A stretch of 64,000 nt of DNA from Microbacterium sulfonylureivorans (lineage in GTDB: Bacteria > Actinomycetota > Actinomycetes > Actinomycetales > Microbacteriaceae). Shown here in pieces: positions 35,002 through 44,169 of the stretch. The position numbers and the translations under genes are program-made. Position 1 is the first letter of the stretch. Every line of letters starts with the position of its first letter. The notes below the pieces were generated by a model. That model had not been told where the DNA came from. It did no database searches and worked only from the letters and a program-made list of their open reading frames with translations. The DNA is taken from positions 372,001 to 436,000 of the forward strand of contig NZ_RJAD01000003.1 in the NCBI RefSeq assembly GCF_003999995.1. The letters run 5' to 3'.

Positions 35002-37923
35002 ATGCACACGTCTGCGCCGACGCGGTCCCGCGTCGTGATCGCCGCTGCGGCACTCGCGGCGCTCGTCGGGGCGGGGCTGGTTCCGGCATCCGCTGCCGCC
35101 GCCGCGCCGCTCGAGTACGAGGCTGAAGCCGCCACGCTGTTCGGAGGTGCCGGCGTCAACGACAACCACCTCGGCTACTCGGGTGCCGGATTCGTCGACG
35201 GGTTCGTGCTCGACCACCAGGGCGAGGCCGGCGTCACCTTCGACGTCGACGTGCCCGAAGCGGGCGAGTACGGACTCAACCTGCGGTATGCGAACGGCCT
35301 CGGGTCCGACATGACGCTGTCGCAGGTCGTGGGCGACGAGGATCGCCAGATCGTGCTGCCGTCCGCGGTCGGCGCCGGCTGGAGCCAGTGGTTCATCCAC
35401 CAAGAGGTCGTCGAACTGGCGGCGGGTCCGCAGCAGATCACCTTCCGGTTCGACGACGACGACTCGGGCAACGTCAACGTCGACGCCATCTCGCTCACGA
35501 CGGTCGGCGACCTCGAGACACCCGGCGGCGGGGCGACCGACCCGGACGACGTCCCCGGCGCGGGTGCCGACACGCGCTGGGACGACGTGACCGAGGTGCT
35601 TCCGGTCAAGGCCGCACCGAGGAAGGGCCACGAGTACGAAGCGGAGGCGGGGTTCGGCGCCAACGGCGCGGTGACCGACGACACCCACGGAGCGACGGCA
35701 GTCGATGTCTCGGCCGCACGTTCCCGCCTCGTCGTCACCACGTTCGCCACCGACGATCGCTCGCAGCGGGTCACCCTGCGCTACCGCAGCACCTCCGCCG
35801 AGCCGGTGCGTCTGATCGCCGGAGCCGACGGACTCCCCCTCGGCGTGATCACCCTGCCGACGTCGGCGACCTGGCGCGAGATCGCCGTCCCGGTGGCGCT
35901 GCGCAGCGGGCTGGGCACCTTCGAGCTTCGGCGCACCGATGAGGCCGTCGACGGCGAGGTCGCGATCGACGCAGTCCGCCTTCAGCGGGGCGAGGCGCCC
36001 GCCGAACGCGGTGCGACGCTCGGCACCACGGTGTACGAGGCCGAGCACGGGCTCACGAACGGACAGATCCTGGCGCCGAGCCGTACGTTCCGCGAACTCG
36101 CCGCCGAGGCGTCCGGACGGCAGGCGGTGACGCTCGCCGATACGGACGACGCGATCAGCTGGACGCTGACCGAGCCCGCCGACGCGCTCGTTCTGCGCGC
36201 ATCGATCCCCGACAGCGCCGACGGCGCCGGGCAGTCCGGCACGCTCGCGCTCTACGCCGGCACGCAGAAGATCGCCGACGTCGCCGTGTCGAGCGCGTAC
36301 TCGTGGGTCTACGGCGGATACCCCTACGGCAACGACCCGTCGACCGGCGGCGCGCAGCGTTTCTTCGACGAGAGCCGAGCCACGTTCGCAGAGCTCCCGG
36401 CCGGCACCACGCTGCGTCTCGTGAAGACCCCGGCCTCGGGCGCGCTTCCCTACACCGTCGATCTCGTCGAGACCGAGGTGCTCGCCGCGGCCTTCGCACG
36501 GCCCGCCGACTACATCGACGTGCGCAGCCACGGCGCGACCGCCGGCGACAGCACCGACGACACCGCCGCCATCCAGGCGGCTGTGGATGCCGCGCGCGAG
36601 GCGGGCACCGGAGTCTGGGTACCCGCGGGGCGCTTCGTGATCGCGGGACTCGTCCGGCTGTCGGACGTGTCGATCCGAGGCGCAGGGCCCTGGCACTCCG
36701 AGCTCGCCGGCCGCGACGACCACGGGGGGCTGTACGCGATGGGCACGGGCGTGACGATCGCCGACCTGATGGTCGCGGGAGACGTGCGCCACCGCAACGA
36801 CGCTCAGTTCGACTCGGGCGTCGAGGGCAACTTCGGCCAGGGCTCGCTGGTGCAGAACGTCTGGATCTCGCACACCAAGACCGGGGTGTGGGTGGATGCC
36901 GGCACCGACGGCCTCCTCATCACCGGGCTGCGCGTGCGCGACACCTTCGCCGACGGGGTGCACCTGCACGGTCGCGTCAGCGATGCCCGTGTCGAGCACG
37001 CGAGCGTGCGGAACACCGGCGACGACGCGATGGCAATGTGGTCGGCCGGCGGAGCAGTCACGCGCGGGGTGTTCACGCACAACACGGTGCAATCGCCCCT
37101 CCTCGGCAACGGGGCGGCGATCTACGGCGGAGACTCCAACCGCATCGAGCGATCGGTCATCGCCGACACGCTGACCGCCCCCGCCGGCATCGCCGTGAGC
37201 ACGCGATTCAACCCGGTTCCGTTCAGCGGCACCACGGTCGTCTCCGGAAACGACATCCACCGCAGCGGCGGCTGGGAACCCAACTGGAACACATCATTCG
37301 GCGGCATCTGGGTCTTCGCCGACACCAGCCACATCACCACCCCGGTGGTCATCACCGAGACGCGGATCATCGACTCCGGCTACGAAGGGATCCTCGTCAG
37401 CGGGAGTCACTGGGTGAACGACCTGCAGGTGCGCGACGTCACCATCGAGGGCACGGGCTCGTACGCCGTCGCTGCGCGCGTAGGCGGCGAACACCGGTTC
37501 GGCGACGTGCGGGTCTCGGGAGTGACGCAGCCGTCGGACGGCCGCAACCACCTCTGGGGCACCTTCATCGACGAGGGCGGCAACACCGGCCTGCTGGCCG
37601 CGGCGAGCGCGACGTGCACCGTGGAGGTGACGCCGAGGCCCGTGAAGGGCGGAGGGTTCACCGCACGGGTCACGCTCCGCAACACCGGCACGAAACCGCT
37701 CCCCCTCGGAGCGCTGTCGTGGCACGCCGGCAGCGGCGAGGCTGTGCTCCACGCGGGCGGGGCCGCCGTGTCGCAGAACGGCGGCCGCGTCGAGATGACG
37801 CCGGACGGTGCCGCTGTGAAGGCCGGTGCCGCCCGGTCGTTCGTGATCAGGGGGACGGCGAACGCCGAGGAGATCGCCCTGCCGACGGACTTCGTGCTCG
37901 ACGGGGTGGAGTGCGCGCGATGA
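35002..37923 (+). CDS. Secreted GH87-type alpha-glucanase with CBM35 and CBM2-like modules
   Basis: 973 aa, ATG behind GAAGGAG. Signal peptide to about residue 35; one CBM35-like module (about 38-167); a beta-sandwich CBM6-like region (about 205-330); a further CBM6/discoidin-like domain (about 342-493) resembling the one in the first enzyme. The GH87 beta-helix (about 502-870) has Asp651 (FADGVHLHG) and Asp674-Asp675 (NTGDDAMAMW) in the catalytic spacing. A C-terminal CBM2-like module (872-973) starts and ends with Cys. The last codons overlap the GH13 start (ATGA). It differs from the first enzyme in its binding modules, which suggests a different polymer context. Confidence 0.87.
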   Translation: MHTSAPTRSRVVIAAAALAALVGAGLVPASAAAAAPLEYEAEAATLFGGAGVNDNHLGYSGAGFVDGFVLDHQGEAGVTFDVDVPEAGEYGLNLRYANGLGSDMTLSQVVGDEDRQIVLPSAVGAGWSQWFIHQEVVELAAGPQQITFRFDDDDSGNVNVDAISLTTVGDLETPGGGATDPDDVPGAGADTRWDDVTEVLPVKAAPRKGHEYEAEAGFGANGAVTDDTHGATAVDVSAARSRLVVTTFATDDRSQRVTLRYRSTSAEPVRLIAGADGLPLGVITLPTSATWREIAVPVALRSGLGTFELRRTDEAVDGEVAIDAVRLQRGEAPAERGATLGTTVYEAEHGLTNGQILAPSRTFRELAAEASGRQAVTLADTDDAISWTLTEPADALVLRASIPDSADGAGQSGTLALYAGTQKIADVAVSSAYSWVYGGYPYGNDPSTGGAQRFFDESRATFAELPAGTTLRLVKTPASGALPYTVDLVETEVLAAAFARPADYIDVRSHGATAGDSTDDTAAIQAAVDAAREAGTGVWVPAGRFVIAGLVRLSDVSIRGAGPWHSELAGRDDHGGLYAMGTGVTIADLMVAGDVRHRNDAQFDSGVEGNFGQGSLVQNVWISHTKTGVWVDAGTDGLLITGLRVRDTFADGVHLHGRVSDARVEHASVRNTGDDAMAMWSAGGAVTRGVFTHNTVQSPLLGNGAAIYGGDSNRIERSVIADTLTAPAGIAVSTRFNPVPFSGTTVVSGNDIHRSGGWEPNWNTSFGGIWVFADTSHITTPVVITETRIIDSGYEGILVSGSHWVNDLQVRDVTIEGTGSYAVAARVGGEHRFGDVRVSGVTQPSDGRNHLWGTFIDEGGNTGLLAAASATCTVEVTPRPVKGGGFTARVTLRNTGTKPLPLGALSWHAGSGEAVLHAGGAAVSQNGGRVEMTPDGAAVKAGAARSFVIRGTANAEEIALPTDFVLDGVECAR

Positions 37924-39578
37924 CCGATCAGCTCCACGACATCCAGGCCGGTCACACCGTCACCGGTGTCGCCGATCCATGGTGGCGCGACGCCGTCATC
38001 TACCAGATCTATCCCCGCAGCTTCGCCGACGGCAATGGCGACGGGACGGGCGACCTCGCGGGGGTGCGCAGGCGCCTCGGCTACCTGCGCGACCTCGGAG
38101 TGGATGCCATCTGGTTCACCCCCTGGTACGTCTCACCCCTCGCCGACGGGGGCTACGACGTCGCGGACTACCGCGCAATCGACCCCGTCTTCGGCACTCT
38201 CGAAGAAGCAGAGCAGCTGATCGCAGAGGCGCGGACGCTCGGCATCCGCACCATCATCGATGTGGTGCCCAACCATGTCTCCGACCAGCACGCGTGGTTC
38301 CAGGCGGCGCTCGCTGCAGGTCCGGGATCGCCGGAACGCGAACGGTTCTGGTTCCGGCCGGGGGGTGGGCCCTCCGGCGACGAGATGCCGACCGACTGGG
38401 TCTCGAGCTTCGCCGGCACGACCTGGACGCGCACCACGAACCCCGACGGAACGGCCGGCGAGTGGTACCTGCACCTGTTCGCCCCGGAGCAGCCCGACCT
38501 CAACTGGAGCCACCCCGACGTGCGGCGCGAGCACGAGGACGTCCTGCGGTTCTGGTTCGATCGGGGCGTCGCCGGCATCCGCATCGACTCCGCCGCCTTC
38601 CTCGCGAAGGATCCCGCTCTGCCGCCGCTGTCCAGTGCGCGGCCCGGGGCGCATCCGCACATGGATCGCGACGAGCTTCACGACATCTACCGCGCCTGGC
38701 GCGAGGTCGCCGACTCGTACGACGAACCGCGGGTGCTGGTCGGCGAGGTGTGGCTGGAGGACGCGAAGCGGTTCGCCGCATATCTGCGACCCGACGAGAT
38801 GCACTCGGCGTTCAACTTCGACTTCATGACGCAGCCGTGGGATGCGGTCGCGATGCAGACCTCCATCCAGCGCACGCTCCGCGAACACGCACCGGTGGGA
38901 GCGCCCGCGACCTGGGTCCTGTCCAACCACGACATCACCCGGCCGGTCACCCGTTACGGGCGGGCCGATTCGGGGTTCGCCTTCACCCGCAAGCGCTTCG
39001 GAACCCCGACCGACCTCGCGCTGGGCACTCGTCGTGCGCGAGCGGCCGCGTTGCTGGTCGCAGCGCTCCCCGGCGCGCTGTACATCTATCAGGGCGACGA
39101 GCTCGGGCTGCCCGAGGCGGAGCTGCCCGTCGAGGTACTGCAGGATCCGATGCACTTCCGGTCCGAGGGGATCGACCCCGGAAGAGACGGATGCCGCGTC
39201 CCGCTTCCCTGGTCCGGCCACCGGGCGCCTTTCGGCTTCGGCACGGGAACCCCCGATCGCTCCTGGCTGCCGCAGCCGGACGACTGGGGATCGCTCACGG
39301 TCGAGGCTCAGTCCGACGATCCCGGTTCGATGCTCACGCTGTATCGCACCGCCCTCCGCATCCGACGCGATCGCGACGACCTGCGCGGCGAGTCGGTCGA
39401 GTGGCTCGACCTCGGCGCCGAGGTCATCGCCTTCGCCCGCGGGGCGGGCACCCTCAGCGTCACCAACTTCGGCGCCACGCCGATCGAACTGCCGGCGCAC
39501 CGGCAGACACTTCTCAGCAGCGTGCCGCTCGACGGAGCGCTGCTGCCCCCCGACTCCACCGCGTGGCTCGCCCTGTGA
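37920..39578 (+). CDS. GH13 alpha-glucosidase, cytoplasmic
   Basis: 552 aa, no signal peptide. GH13 conserved regions: DVVPNH (114-119), nucleophile Asp223 in GIRIDSAAF, acid/base Glu266 in VLVGEVW, and the stabilising Asp338 in LSNHDITR. The (beta/alpha)8 barrel starts WWRDAVIYQIYPRSFADGNG. It resembles oligo-1,6/1,4-alpha-glucosidases of the GH13_17/30 groups and would release glucose from imported alpha-gluco-oligosaccharides. Its ATG overlaps the stop of the secreted GH87 gene, tying outside and inside steps of degradation together. Confidence 0.94.
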   Translation: MTDQLHDIQAGHTVTGVADPWWRDAVIYQIYPRSFADGNGDGTGDLAGVRRRLGYLRDLGVDAIWFTPWYVSPLADGGYDVADYRAIDPVFGTLEEAEQLIAEARTLGIRTIIDVVPNHVSDQHAWFQAALAAGPGSPERERFWFRPGGGPSGDEMPTDWVSSFAGTTWTRTTNPDGTAGEWYLHLFAPEQPDLNWSHPDVRREHEDVLRFWFDRGVAGIRIDSAAFLAKDPALPPLSSARPGAHPHMDRDELHDIYRAWREVADSYDEPRVLVGEVWLEDAKRFAAYLRPDEMHSAFNFDFMTQPWDAVAMQTSIQRTLREHAPVGAPATWVLSNHDITRPVTRYGRADSGFAFTRKRFGTPTDLALGTRRARAAALLVAALPGALYIYQGDELGLPEAELPVEVLQDPMHFRSEGIDPGRDGCRVPLPWSGHRAPFGFGTGTPDRSWLPQPDDWGSLTVEAQSDDPGSMLTLYRTALRIRRDRDDLRGESVEWLDLGAEVIAFARGAGTLSVTNFGATPIELPAHRQTLLSSVPLDGALLPPDSTAWLAL

Positions 39579-39648
39579 GCGCGCGGACCCGGAGGAAACG
39601 TCCCCAGGACGCCACGATTGACACAGCAGGAAAGGAAAGGACAGGACT

Positions 39649-40884
39649 ATGAGGATGCGACGAAGCATCATGATGATCGGCGTCGTCAGCGCCGCCCTGA
39701 CGCTCGCGGCATGCGCGGGCGCCGGCGAAGACACCAGCGGAGGCAACGGCGGCGACGGCGGCGCCGACGAGAAGCTCACCTTGTGGGTGGACCCCAATCG
39801 GGTCGTGGAGATGCAGCCGCTCGTCGACGCGTACCAGGAGAAGTCCGGCGTCGAGATCGAGCTGGTCGAGAAGGCGGTGGACGACATCGGCCCCGACTTC
39901 GTGGCGCAGGTTCCCACCGGCGAGGGCCCCGACATGATCATCTCGGCCCACGACGGCCTGGGTGAGTGGGTGAAGAACGGTGTCGTCGCGCCCATCGAGC
40001 TGGGCGACAAGGTCGAGGACTTCGCCCCTGTCGCCTCCGCCGCGATGGCCTACGACGGCAAGTACTACGGTGTTCCGCTGGCTCTGGAGAACGTCGCGCT
40101 CGTCCGCAACAACGCCCTGCTCTCCGAGACCAACGCGACGACGTTCGACGAGCTGATCGCCGAGGGAAAGACGGCGAACACCGAGTTCCCGGTGCTGATC
40201 CAGCAGGGCGAGCAGTCCGATCCGTACCACATGTACCCGCTCCAGACCTCGTTCGGCGCCCCTGTCTTCGAGCAGAACGCCGACGGCTCGTACACGTCCG
40301 AGCTCGCGATGGGCGGCGAGGCAGGGCATGCCTGGGCGAAGTACCTCGCGAAGCTCGGAGCGGAGGGCGTGCTCGACATCGCCGTCGACGGCGCAGTGGC
40401 CGGGCAGGCCTTCGGCGACGGGAAGTCGCCCTACATCATCACCGGGCCGTGGGGCATTCCCGGAATGCAGGAGGCCGGCATCGACTTCACGGTGCTCCCG
40501 GTCCCCAGCGCGGGTGGGGAGCCGGCACAGCCGTTCGTCGGTGTGTCGGGCATCTTCATCTCGGCGAAGTCCAAGAGCCCGGTGGTGGCCAACGACTTCG
40601 TGGTGAACTACCTCACGACCGAGGAGGCGCAGGACCTGCTCTATGAGTCCAGCAAGCGCAGCCCGGCGCTGCTCGCCTCAGCGGAGAAGGTCGACGACCC
40701 GGTGATCGCCGGCTTCAACGCCGCCGGGGCCGCGGGTGCGCCCATGCCCGCCATCCCCGAGATGAGCGCGGTCTGGGGCTTCTGGGGCACCACCGAGGCT
40801 CAGATCATCGACGGCCAGGTAGACCCGATCGAAGGATGGGACGCCCTCGTGAAGAACATCCAGGACGCCATCGACGAAGGCTGA
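39649..40884 (+). CDS. Sugar ABC transporter substrate-binding lipoprotein (MalE-like)
   Basis: 411 aa. Signal peptide with lipobox LAAC, then a Gly/Asn/Asp linker. Family 1 solute-binding fold, maltose type: KLTLWVDPNRVVEMQPLVDA, GPDMIISAHDGLGEWVKNG and YGVPLALENVALVRN match the order of motifs in MalE. GKSPYIITGPWGIPGMQ carries the conserved Gly-Pro-Trp of the sugar site. Ligand likely an alpha-gluco-oligosaccharide, from context. It is 70 bp after the GH13 gene and first of the importer genes. Confidence 0.92.
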   Translation: MRMRRSIMMIGVVSAALTLAACAGAGEDTSGGNGGDGGADEKLTLWVDPNRVVEMQPLVDAYQEKSGVEIELVEKAVDDIGPDFVAQVPTGEGPDMIISAHDGLGEWVKNGVVAPIELGDKVEDFAPVASAAMAYDGKYYGVPLALENVALVRNNALLSETNATTFDELIAEGKTANTEFPVLIQQGEQSDPYHMYPLQTSFGAPVFEQNADGSYTSELAMGGEAGHAWAKYLAKLGAEGVLDIAVDGAVAGQAFGDGKSPYIITGPWGIPGMQEAGIDFTVLPVPSAGGEPAQPFVGVSGIFISAKSKSPVVANDFVVNYLTTEEAQDLLYESSKRSPALLASAEKVDDPVIAGFNAAGAAGAPMPAIPEMSAVWGFWGTTEAQIIDGQVDPIEGWDALVKNIQDAIDEG

Positions 40885-40896
40885 GCCACGCTTCCG

Positions 40897-40925
40897 CCCG
40901 CCTGCCCGAACGATCGGCAGGCGGG
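40897..40925 (+). terminator. intercistronic hairpin between the MalE- and MalF-like genes
   Basis: CCCGCCTGCC pairs perfectly with GGCAGGCGGG around a 9-nt loop, 12 bp after the binding-protein stop. No T-run; likely lowers expression of the permeases relative to the binding protein. Confidence 0.65.
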
Positions 40926-40972
40926 TGGAAGCAGCCTTCCCTCCGCATACGCAATGCACCAAGGACCCACCG

Positions 40973-42577
40973 ATGGCGCTTCCCACCTCCACAGCTCCCG
41001 CTCCCTCGCCTCTCCCCGACCCGCCCCCCGCTCCCGCCCGCGCTGAGCGCGGCCGCACCCTCGGCGTGGGCTTCTTCGTCAAGCTCATCCTCGTCGGACT
41101 GGCCGATGCACTCGGCCTGTACGGGATGCTGACGGCCTGGGCGATCGGGCAATGGGCGATCCTCATCTCCCTCGTCGTCATACTCGCGCTGGTCAACTGG
41201 GCGTACTTCTCGCGCCGCGCCGTGGCCGCGAAGTACCTCGTTCCGGGCCTCGTCTTCCTGTTCGTGTATCAGATCTTCGTCATCGGCTTCACCGGGTACG
41301 TCGCGTTCACCAACTACGGCGACGGTCACAACTCGACCAAACAGGACGCGATCGCGCAGATCTCCGAGCAGAACGAAGTCCGCGTCGACGGGTCTCCGAC
41401 CTACCCGCTCACCGTGCTCTCACGGGGCGACCAGCTCGCCTTCGCGATCGTCGACGACGGAGCGGCGCTGCTCGGCACGTCCGGGCAGCCGCTCGACGAG
41501 GTGCGGAACGCGACCGTGGACGACGGCCGGGTCACGGCATCCCCGGGGTGGGAGACACTGACGTTCGCCGACATCGCCCAGCGCCAAGACGAGATCGTCG
41601 CCCTGCGGGTGCCGATGTCCGACGATCCTGCCGACGGGTCCCTCCGCACCCAGGACGCCTCGACGGGTTTCATCGCCGTGCCCGTCCTCCAGTACGACGA
41701 GGCCACCGACACGTTCGTCGACACCACGGACGGGACCGTCTACCGCGTCAGCGACACCGGCAACTTCGTCTCCGACGACGGAGTGGTCCTCACCCCCGGG
41801 TGGCGCGTCGGCGTCGGGTTCGCGAACTTCGGCACGATGATCACCGATCCGCGGATGGCGGGGCCGTTCGCTGAGATCTTCGTGTGGACCTTCGTCTTCG
41901 CGTTCCTGTCCGTCGTCACGACCTTCGCCCTCGGGATCTTCCTCGCGGTGGTGTTCAACGATTCGCGCGTGCGCGGGCGGAAGATCTATCGGTCCCTCTT
42001 CATCCTCCCGTACGCCTTCCCGGGGTTCCTCTCCGCACTGGTCTGGGCCGGGATGCTCAACGACCGATTCGGATACATCAATGTCGTGCTGCTCGGCGGC
42101 GCCGATGTGCCGTGGCTCACCGATCCTCTGCTGGCGAAGTTCTCAGTCCTCATGGTGAACCTCTGGCTCGGATTCCCCTACATGTTCCTCATCTGCACCG
42201 GCGCGCTGCAGGCCGTCCCCACCGACCTGATCGATGCCGCACGCATCGACGGAGCCGGTCGATGGCAGACCTTCCGAAACGTCACCCTTCCCTTCGTGAT
42301 GATGTCGGTGGCGCCGCTGCTGATCTCCTCGTTCGCCTTCAACTTCAACAACTTCGCGCTCATCTACATGCTGACCGGCGGTGGTCCCAACTTCGTCGGC
42401 ACGCCGTACGTCGTGGGGCACACCGACATCCTCATCTCGATGGTCTACTCCGTCGCGTTCGAGAGCGGCAGCAAGCAGTACGGCGTCGCGAGCGCGCTCT
42501 CGCTTCTGATCTTCGTGATGGTGGGCATCATCTCGTGGGTCGGATTCCGCCGTGCACGACGTCTGGAGGAGTTCTGA
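40973..42577 (+). CDS. Sugar ABC transporter permease, MalF-like
   Basis: 534 aa from ATG 40973, with AAGGAC upstream. Two leading helices (about 25-75), a third (about 85-110), then a large extracellular beta domain (about 112-285, the MalF P2 loop, beginning NYGDGHNSTKQDAI), and the permease core with the EAA loop DAARIDGAGRWQTFRNVTLP. The P2 loop is a mark of maltose/maltodextrin importers and contacts the binding protein. No ABC ATPase gene is present in this locus, so a shared MsiK-type ATPase encoded elsewhere is expected. Confidence 0.93.
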   Translation: MALPTSTAPAPSPLPDPPPAPARAERGRTLGVGFFVKLILVGLADALGLYGMLTAWAIGQWAILISLVVILALVNWAYFSRRAVAAKYLVPGLVFLFVYQIFVIGFTGYVAFTNYGDGHNSTKQDAIAQISEQNEVRVDGSPTYPLTVLSRGDQLAFAIVDDGAALLGTSGQPLDEVRNATVDDGRVTASPGWETLTFADIAQRQDEIVALRVPMSDDPADGSLRTQDASTGFIAVPVLQYDEATDTFVDTTDGTVYRVSDTGNFVSDDGVVLTPGWRVGVGFANFGTMITDPRMAGPFAEIFVWTFVFAFLSVVTTFALGIFLAVVFNDSRVRGRKIYRSLFILPYAFPGFLSALVWAGMLNDRFGYINVVLLGGADVPWLTDPLLAKFSVLMVNLWLGFPYMFLICTGALQAVPTDLIDAARIDGAGRWQTFRNVTLPFVMMSVAPLLISSFAFNFNNFALIYMLTGGGPNFVGTPYVVGHTDILISMVYSVAFESGSKQYGVASALSLLIFVMVGIISWVGFRRARRLEEF

Positions 42578-42578
42578 G

Positions 42579-43457
42579 ATGAGTTCTGAGATCAGCAATG
42601 ACACGCGCCTGAAGGGGCTGCGCTGGTGGAGCGAGCTCGGCTGGCGCCACGTGATCGGACTCGTGATGATCGTGATCTGCGTCTTCCCGCTGCTGTACGC
42701 GCTCTCGGCGTCGTTCAATCCCGCGGGGACGCTGACCGGTTCGTACGAGCTGTTCCGCCAGCTCTCGCCGGAGAACTACGCCGAGCTGCGTGCGAGCCCG
42801 TTCGGACTGTGGATGCGCAACTCGCTGCTCGTGTCGTCGGTGACCGCGGCCGGCACCGTCCTCATGGGGGCAGCCGCGGCCTACGCCTTCTCGCGCTTCC
42901 GCTTCAGCGGGCGCCGGGCCGGTCTGACGACACTGCTGCTGCTGCAGATGTTCCCGCAGATGCTCGCATTCGTGGCGATCTTCCTGGTGCTGCTGGCCAT
43001 CACCGATGTGTTCCCGGCACTCGGACTCAACTCCCACCTCGGATTGGTCTGCGTCTACCTCGGCGGCGCGCTGGGAGTGAACACCTTCTTGATGTACGGG
43101 TACTTCAACACCATCCCACGCGAACTCGACGAAGCAGCCACGATCGACGGTGCGACGCACACGCAGATCTTCTTCCGCATCATCATGCGGCTCGTTGCTC
43201 CCATCCTGACCGTCGTCGGCCTGCTGTCGTTCATCGGCACCTACAGCGACTTCGTCATCGCGCGGGTCGTGCTGCAGCGCTCGGAGCAGTTCACGCTCGC
43301 GATCGGGCTGTACAACTGGGGCTCCGACGAGCGCAATGCCCCCTGGGGCGTGTTCGCGGCGGGCGCCGTCCTGGCCGCGATCCCGGTCGTCGTGCTGTTC
43401 CTCATCCTGCAGCGCTACGTCGTCTCGGGCCTCACTGCCGGCGCGACGAAAGGCTGA
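42579..43457 (+). CDS. Sugar ABC transporter permease, MalG-like
   Basis: 292 aa from ATG 42579, 1 bp after the MalF-like stop, with GGAGGA 8 nt upstream. Six transmembrane helices; first begins HVIGLVMIVICVFPLLYALS. The EAA loop is ELDEAATIDGATHTQIFFRI. It ends near VVSGLTAGATKG, the typical MalG-like C-terminus that sits at the ATPase interface. Last gene of the locus, convergent with the AlkD-like gene. Confidence 0.93.
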   Translation: MSSEISNDTRLKGLRWWSELGWRHVIGLVMIVICVFPLLYALSASFNPAGTLTGSYELFRQLSPENYAELRASPFGLWMRNSLLVSSVTAAGTVLMGAAAAYAFSRFRFSGRRAGLTTLLLLQMFPQMLAFVAIFLVLLAITDVFPALGLNSHLGLVCVYLGGALGVNTFLMYGYFNTIPRELDEAATIDGATHTQIFFRIIMRLVAPILTVVGLLSFIGTYSDFVIARVVLQRSEQFTLAIGLYNWGSDERNAPWGVFAAGAVLAAIPVVVLFLILQRYVVSGLTAGATKG

Positions 43458-43509
43458 TCAGGCCCAGCCGGTGTCGGCGTTCCTCGACCGGCGCATCGAC
43501 AGCACGCTC

Positions 43510-44169
43510 TCACGCCAGGGCGCTGCGCGCCGTCCGTCGCGCGTGGGCGCTGAGGTCGTCGCCGCGCCGGTCGAGGAACGCGCGCAGGCGCGCGGCATCC
43601 ACTCGCCCGATCTCGCGCAGCGCGACGCCGACGTTCGTCTGCACGAGATGCTCGGGGTCGTCCGCGAGGATCTCGCACAGCGCGAGCGGGTCGTCGAGGT
43701 CGCCGGCGCGGATGATCCAGAACGCCGCGGTGATCGCGGTGCGGCGATGCCACCGGTCGTCGGACCGCGCGAGCTCGAACAGCACGTCGCGCGGCTTGTC
43801 GAGCAGGTACCAGCCGACCACCCGGGGCGCCGAGCGGTCGATGTAGTCCCACGTGTCGATGCGGTCGAGCCGGCGCATCCACAGCTCGTACAGCGCTCGG
43901 CGGTCGACGCCCTTCGCGCGGGCTTGGAAGTCGAGGATCGACACTGCGACCATCCGCAACTCGTAGACGTCGGAGTCGAGCAGCAGGTCGACCTCGGGGA
44001 GCGGCATCCGCTCGTTCACCTTCGCGATGTCGAACACGGTGCCCATGCGCACGCCGATCACCTCGGTGGCGTCGTCGGTCATGCGCCCGAGGATCTTGAC
44101 GCGCTGCTCATCGGATGCCTCGGCTTCGAGCGCCGCCCGCACCGACGCCGCCGTCAGCGGCTCAGCCAA
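43510..44169 (-). CDS. DNA alkylation repair (AlkD-like) HEAT-repeat protein
   Basis: About 219 aa if the TTG at 44169 is the start; a GTG at 44142 is possible. Six or so helical repeats. The family landmarks are WxYxD as DTWDYIDRSAPRVVGWYL, the basic helix DRWHRRTAITAAFWIIR and the final HLVQTNVGVALREIGRVD. AlkD enzymes excise bulky cationic alkyl bases such as 3-methyladenine or N7-methylguanine without flipping them. The proposed start overlaps the preceding GNAT gene by 8 bp; last gene of a four-gene operon. Confidence 0.85.
   Translation of the reverse strand: MAEPLTAASVRAALEAEASDEQRVKILGRMTDDATEVIGVRMGTVFDIAKVNERMPLPEVDLLLDSDVYELRMVAVSILDFQARAKGVDRRALYELWMRRLDRIDTWDYIDRSAPRVVGWYLLDKPRDVLFELARSDDRWHRRTAITAAFWIIRAGDLDDPLALCEILADDPEHLVQTNVGVALREIGRVDAARLRAFLDRRGDDLSAHARRTARSALA

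Noticed and set aside
30839..37923. Pectate-lyase or polygalacturonase identity for the beta-helix enzymes
   Set aside because: The beta-helix alone fits, but the ADG...NTGDD pattern, CBM35 modules and maltose-type neighbours favour GH87.
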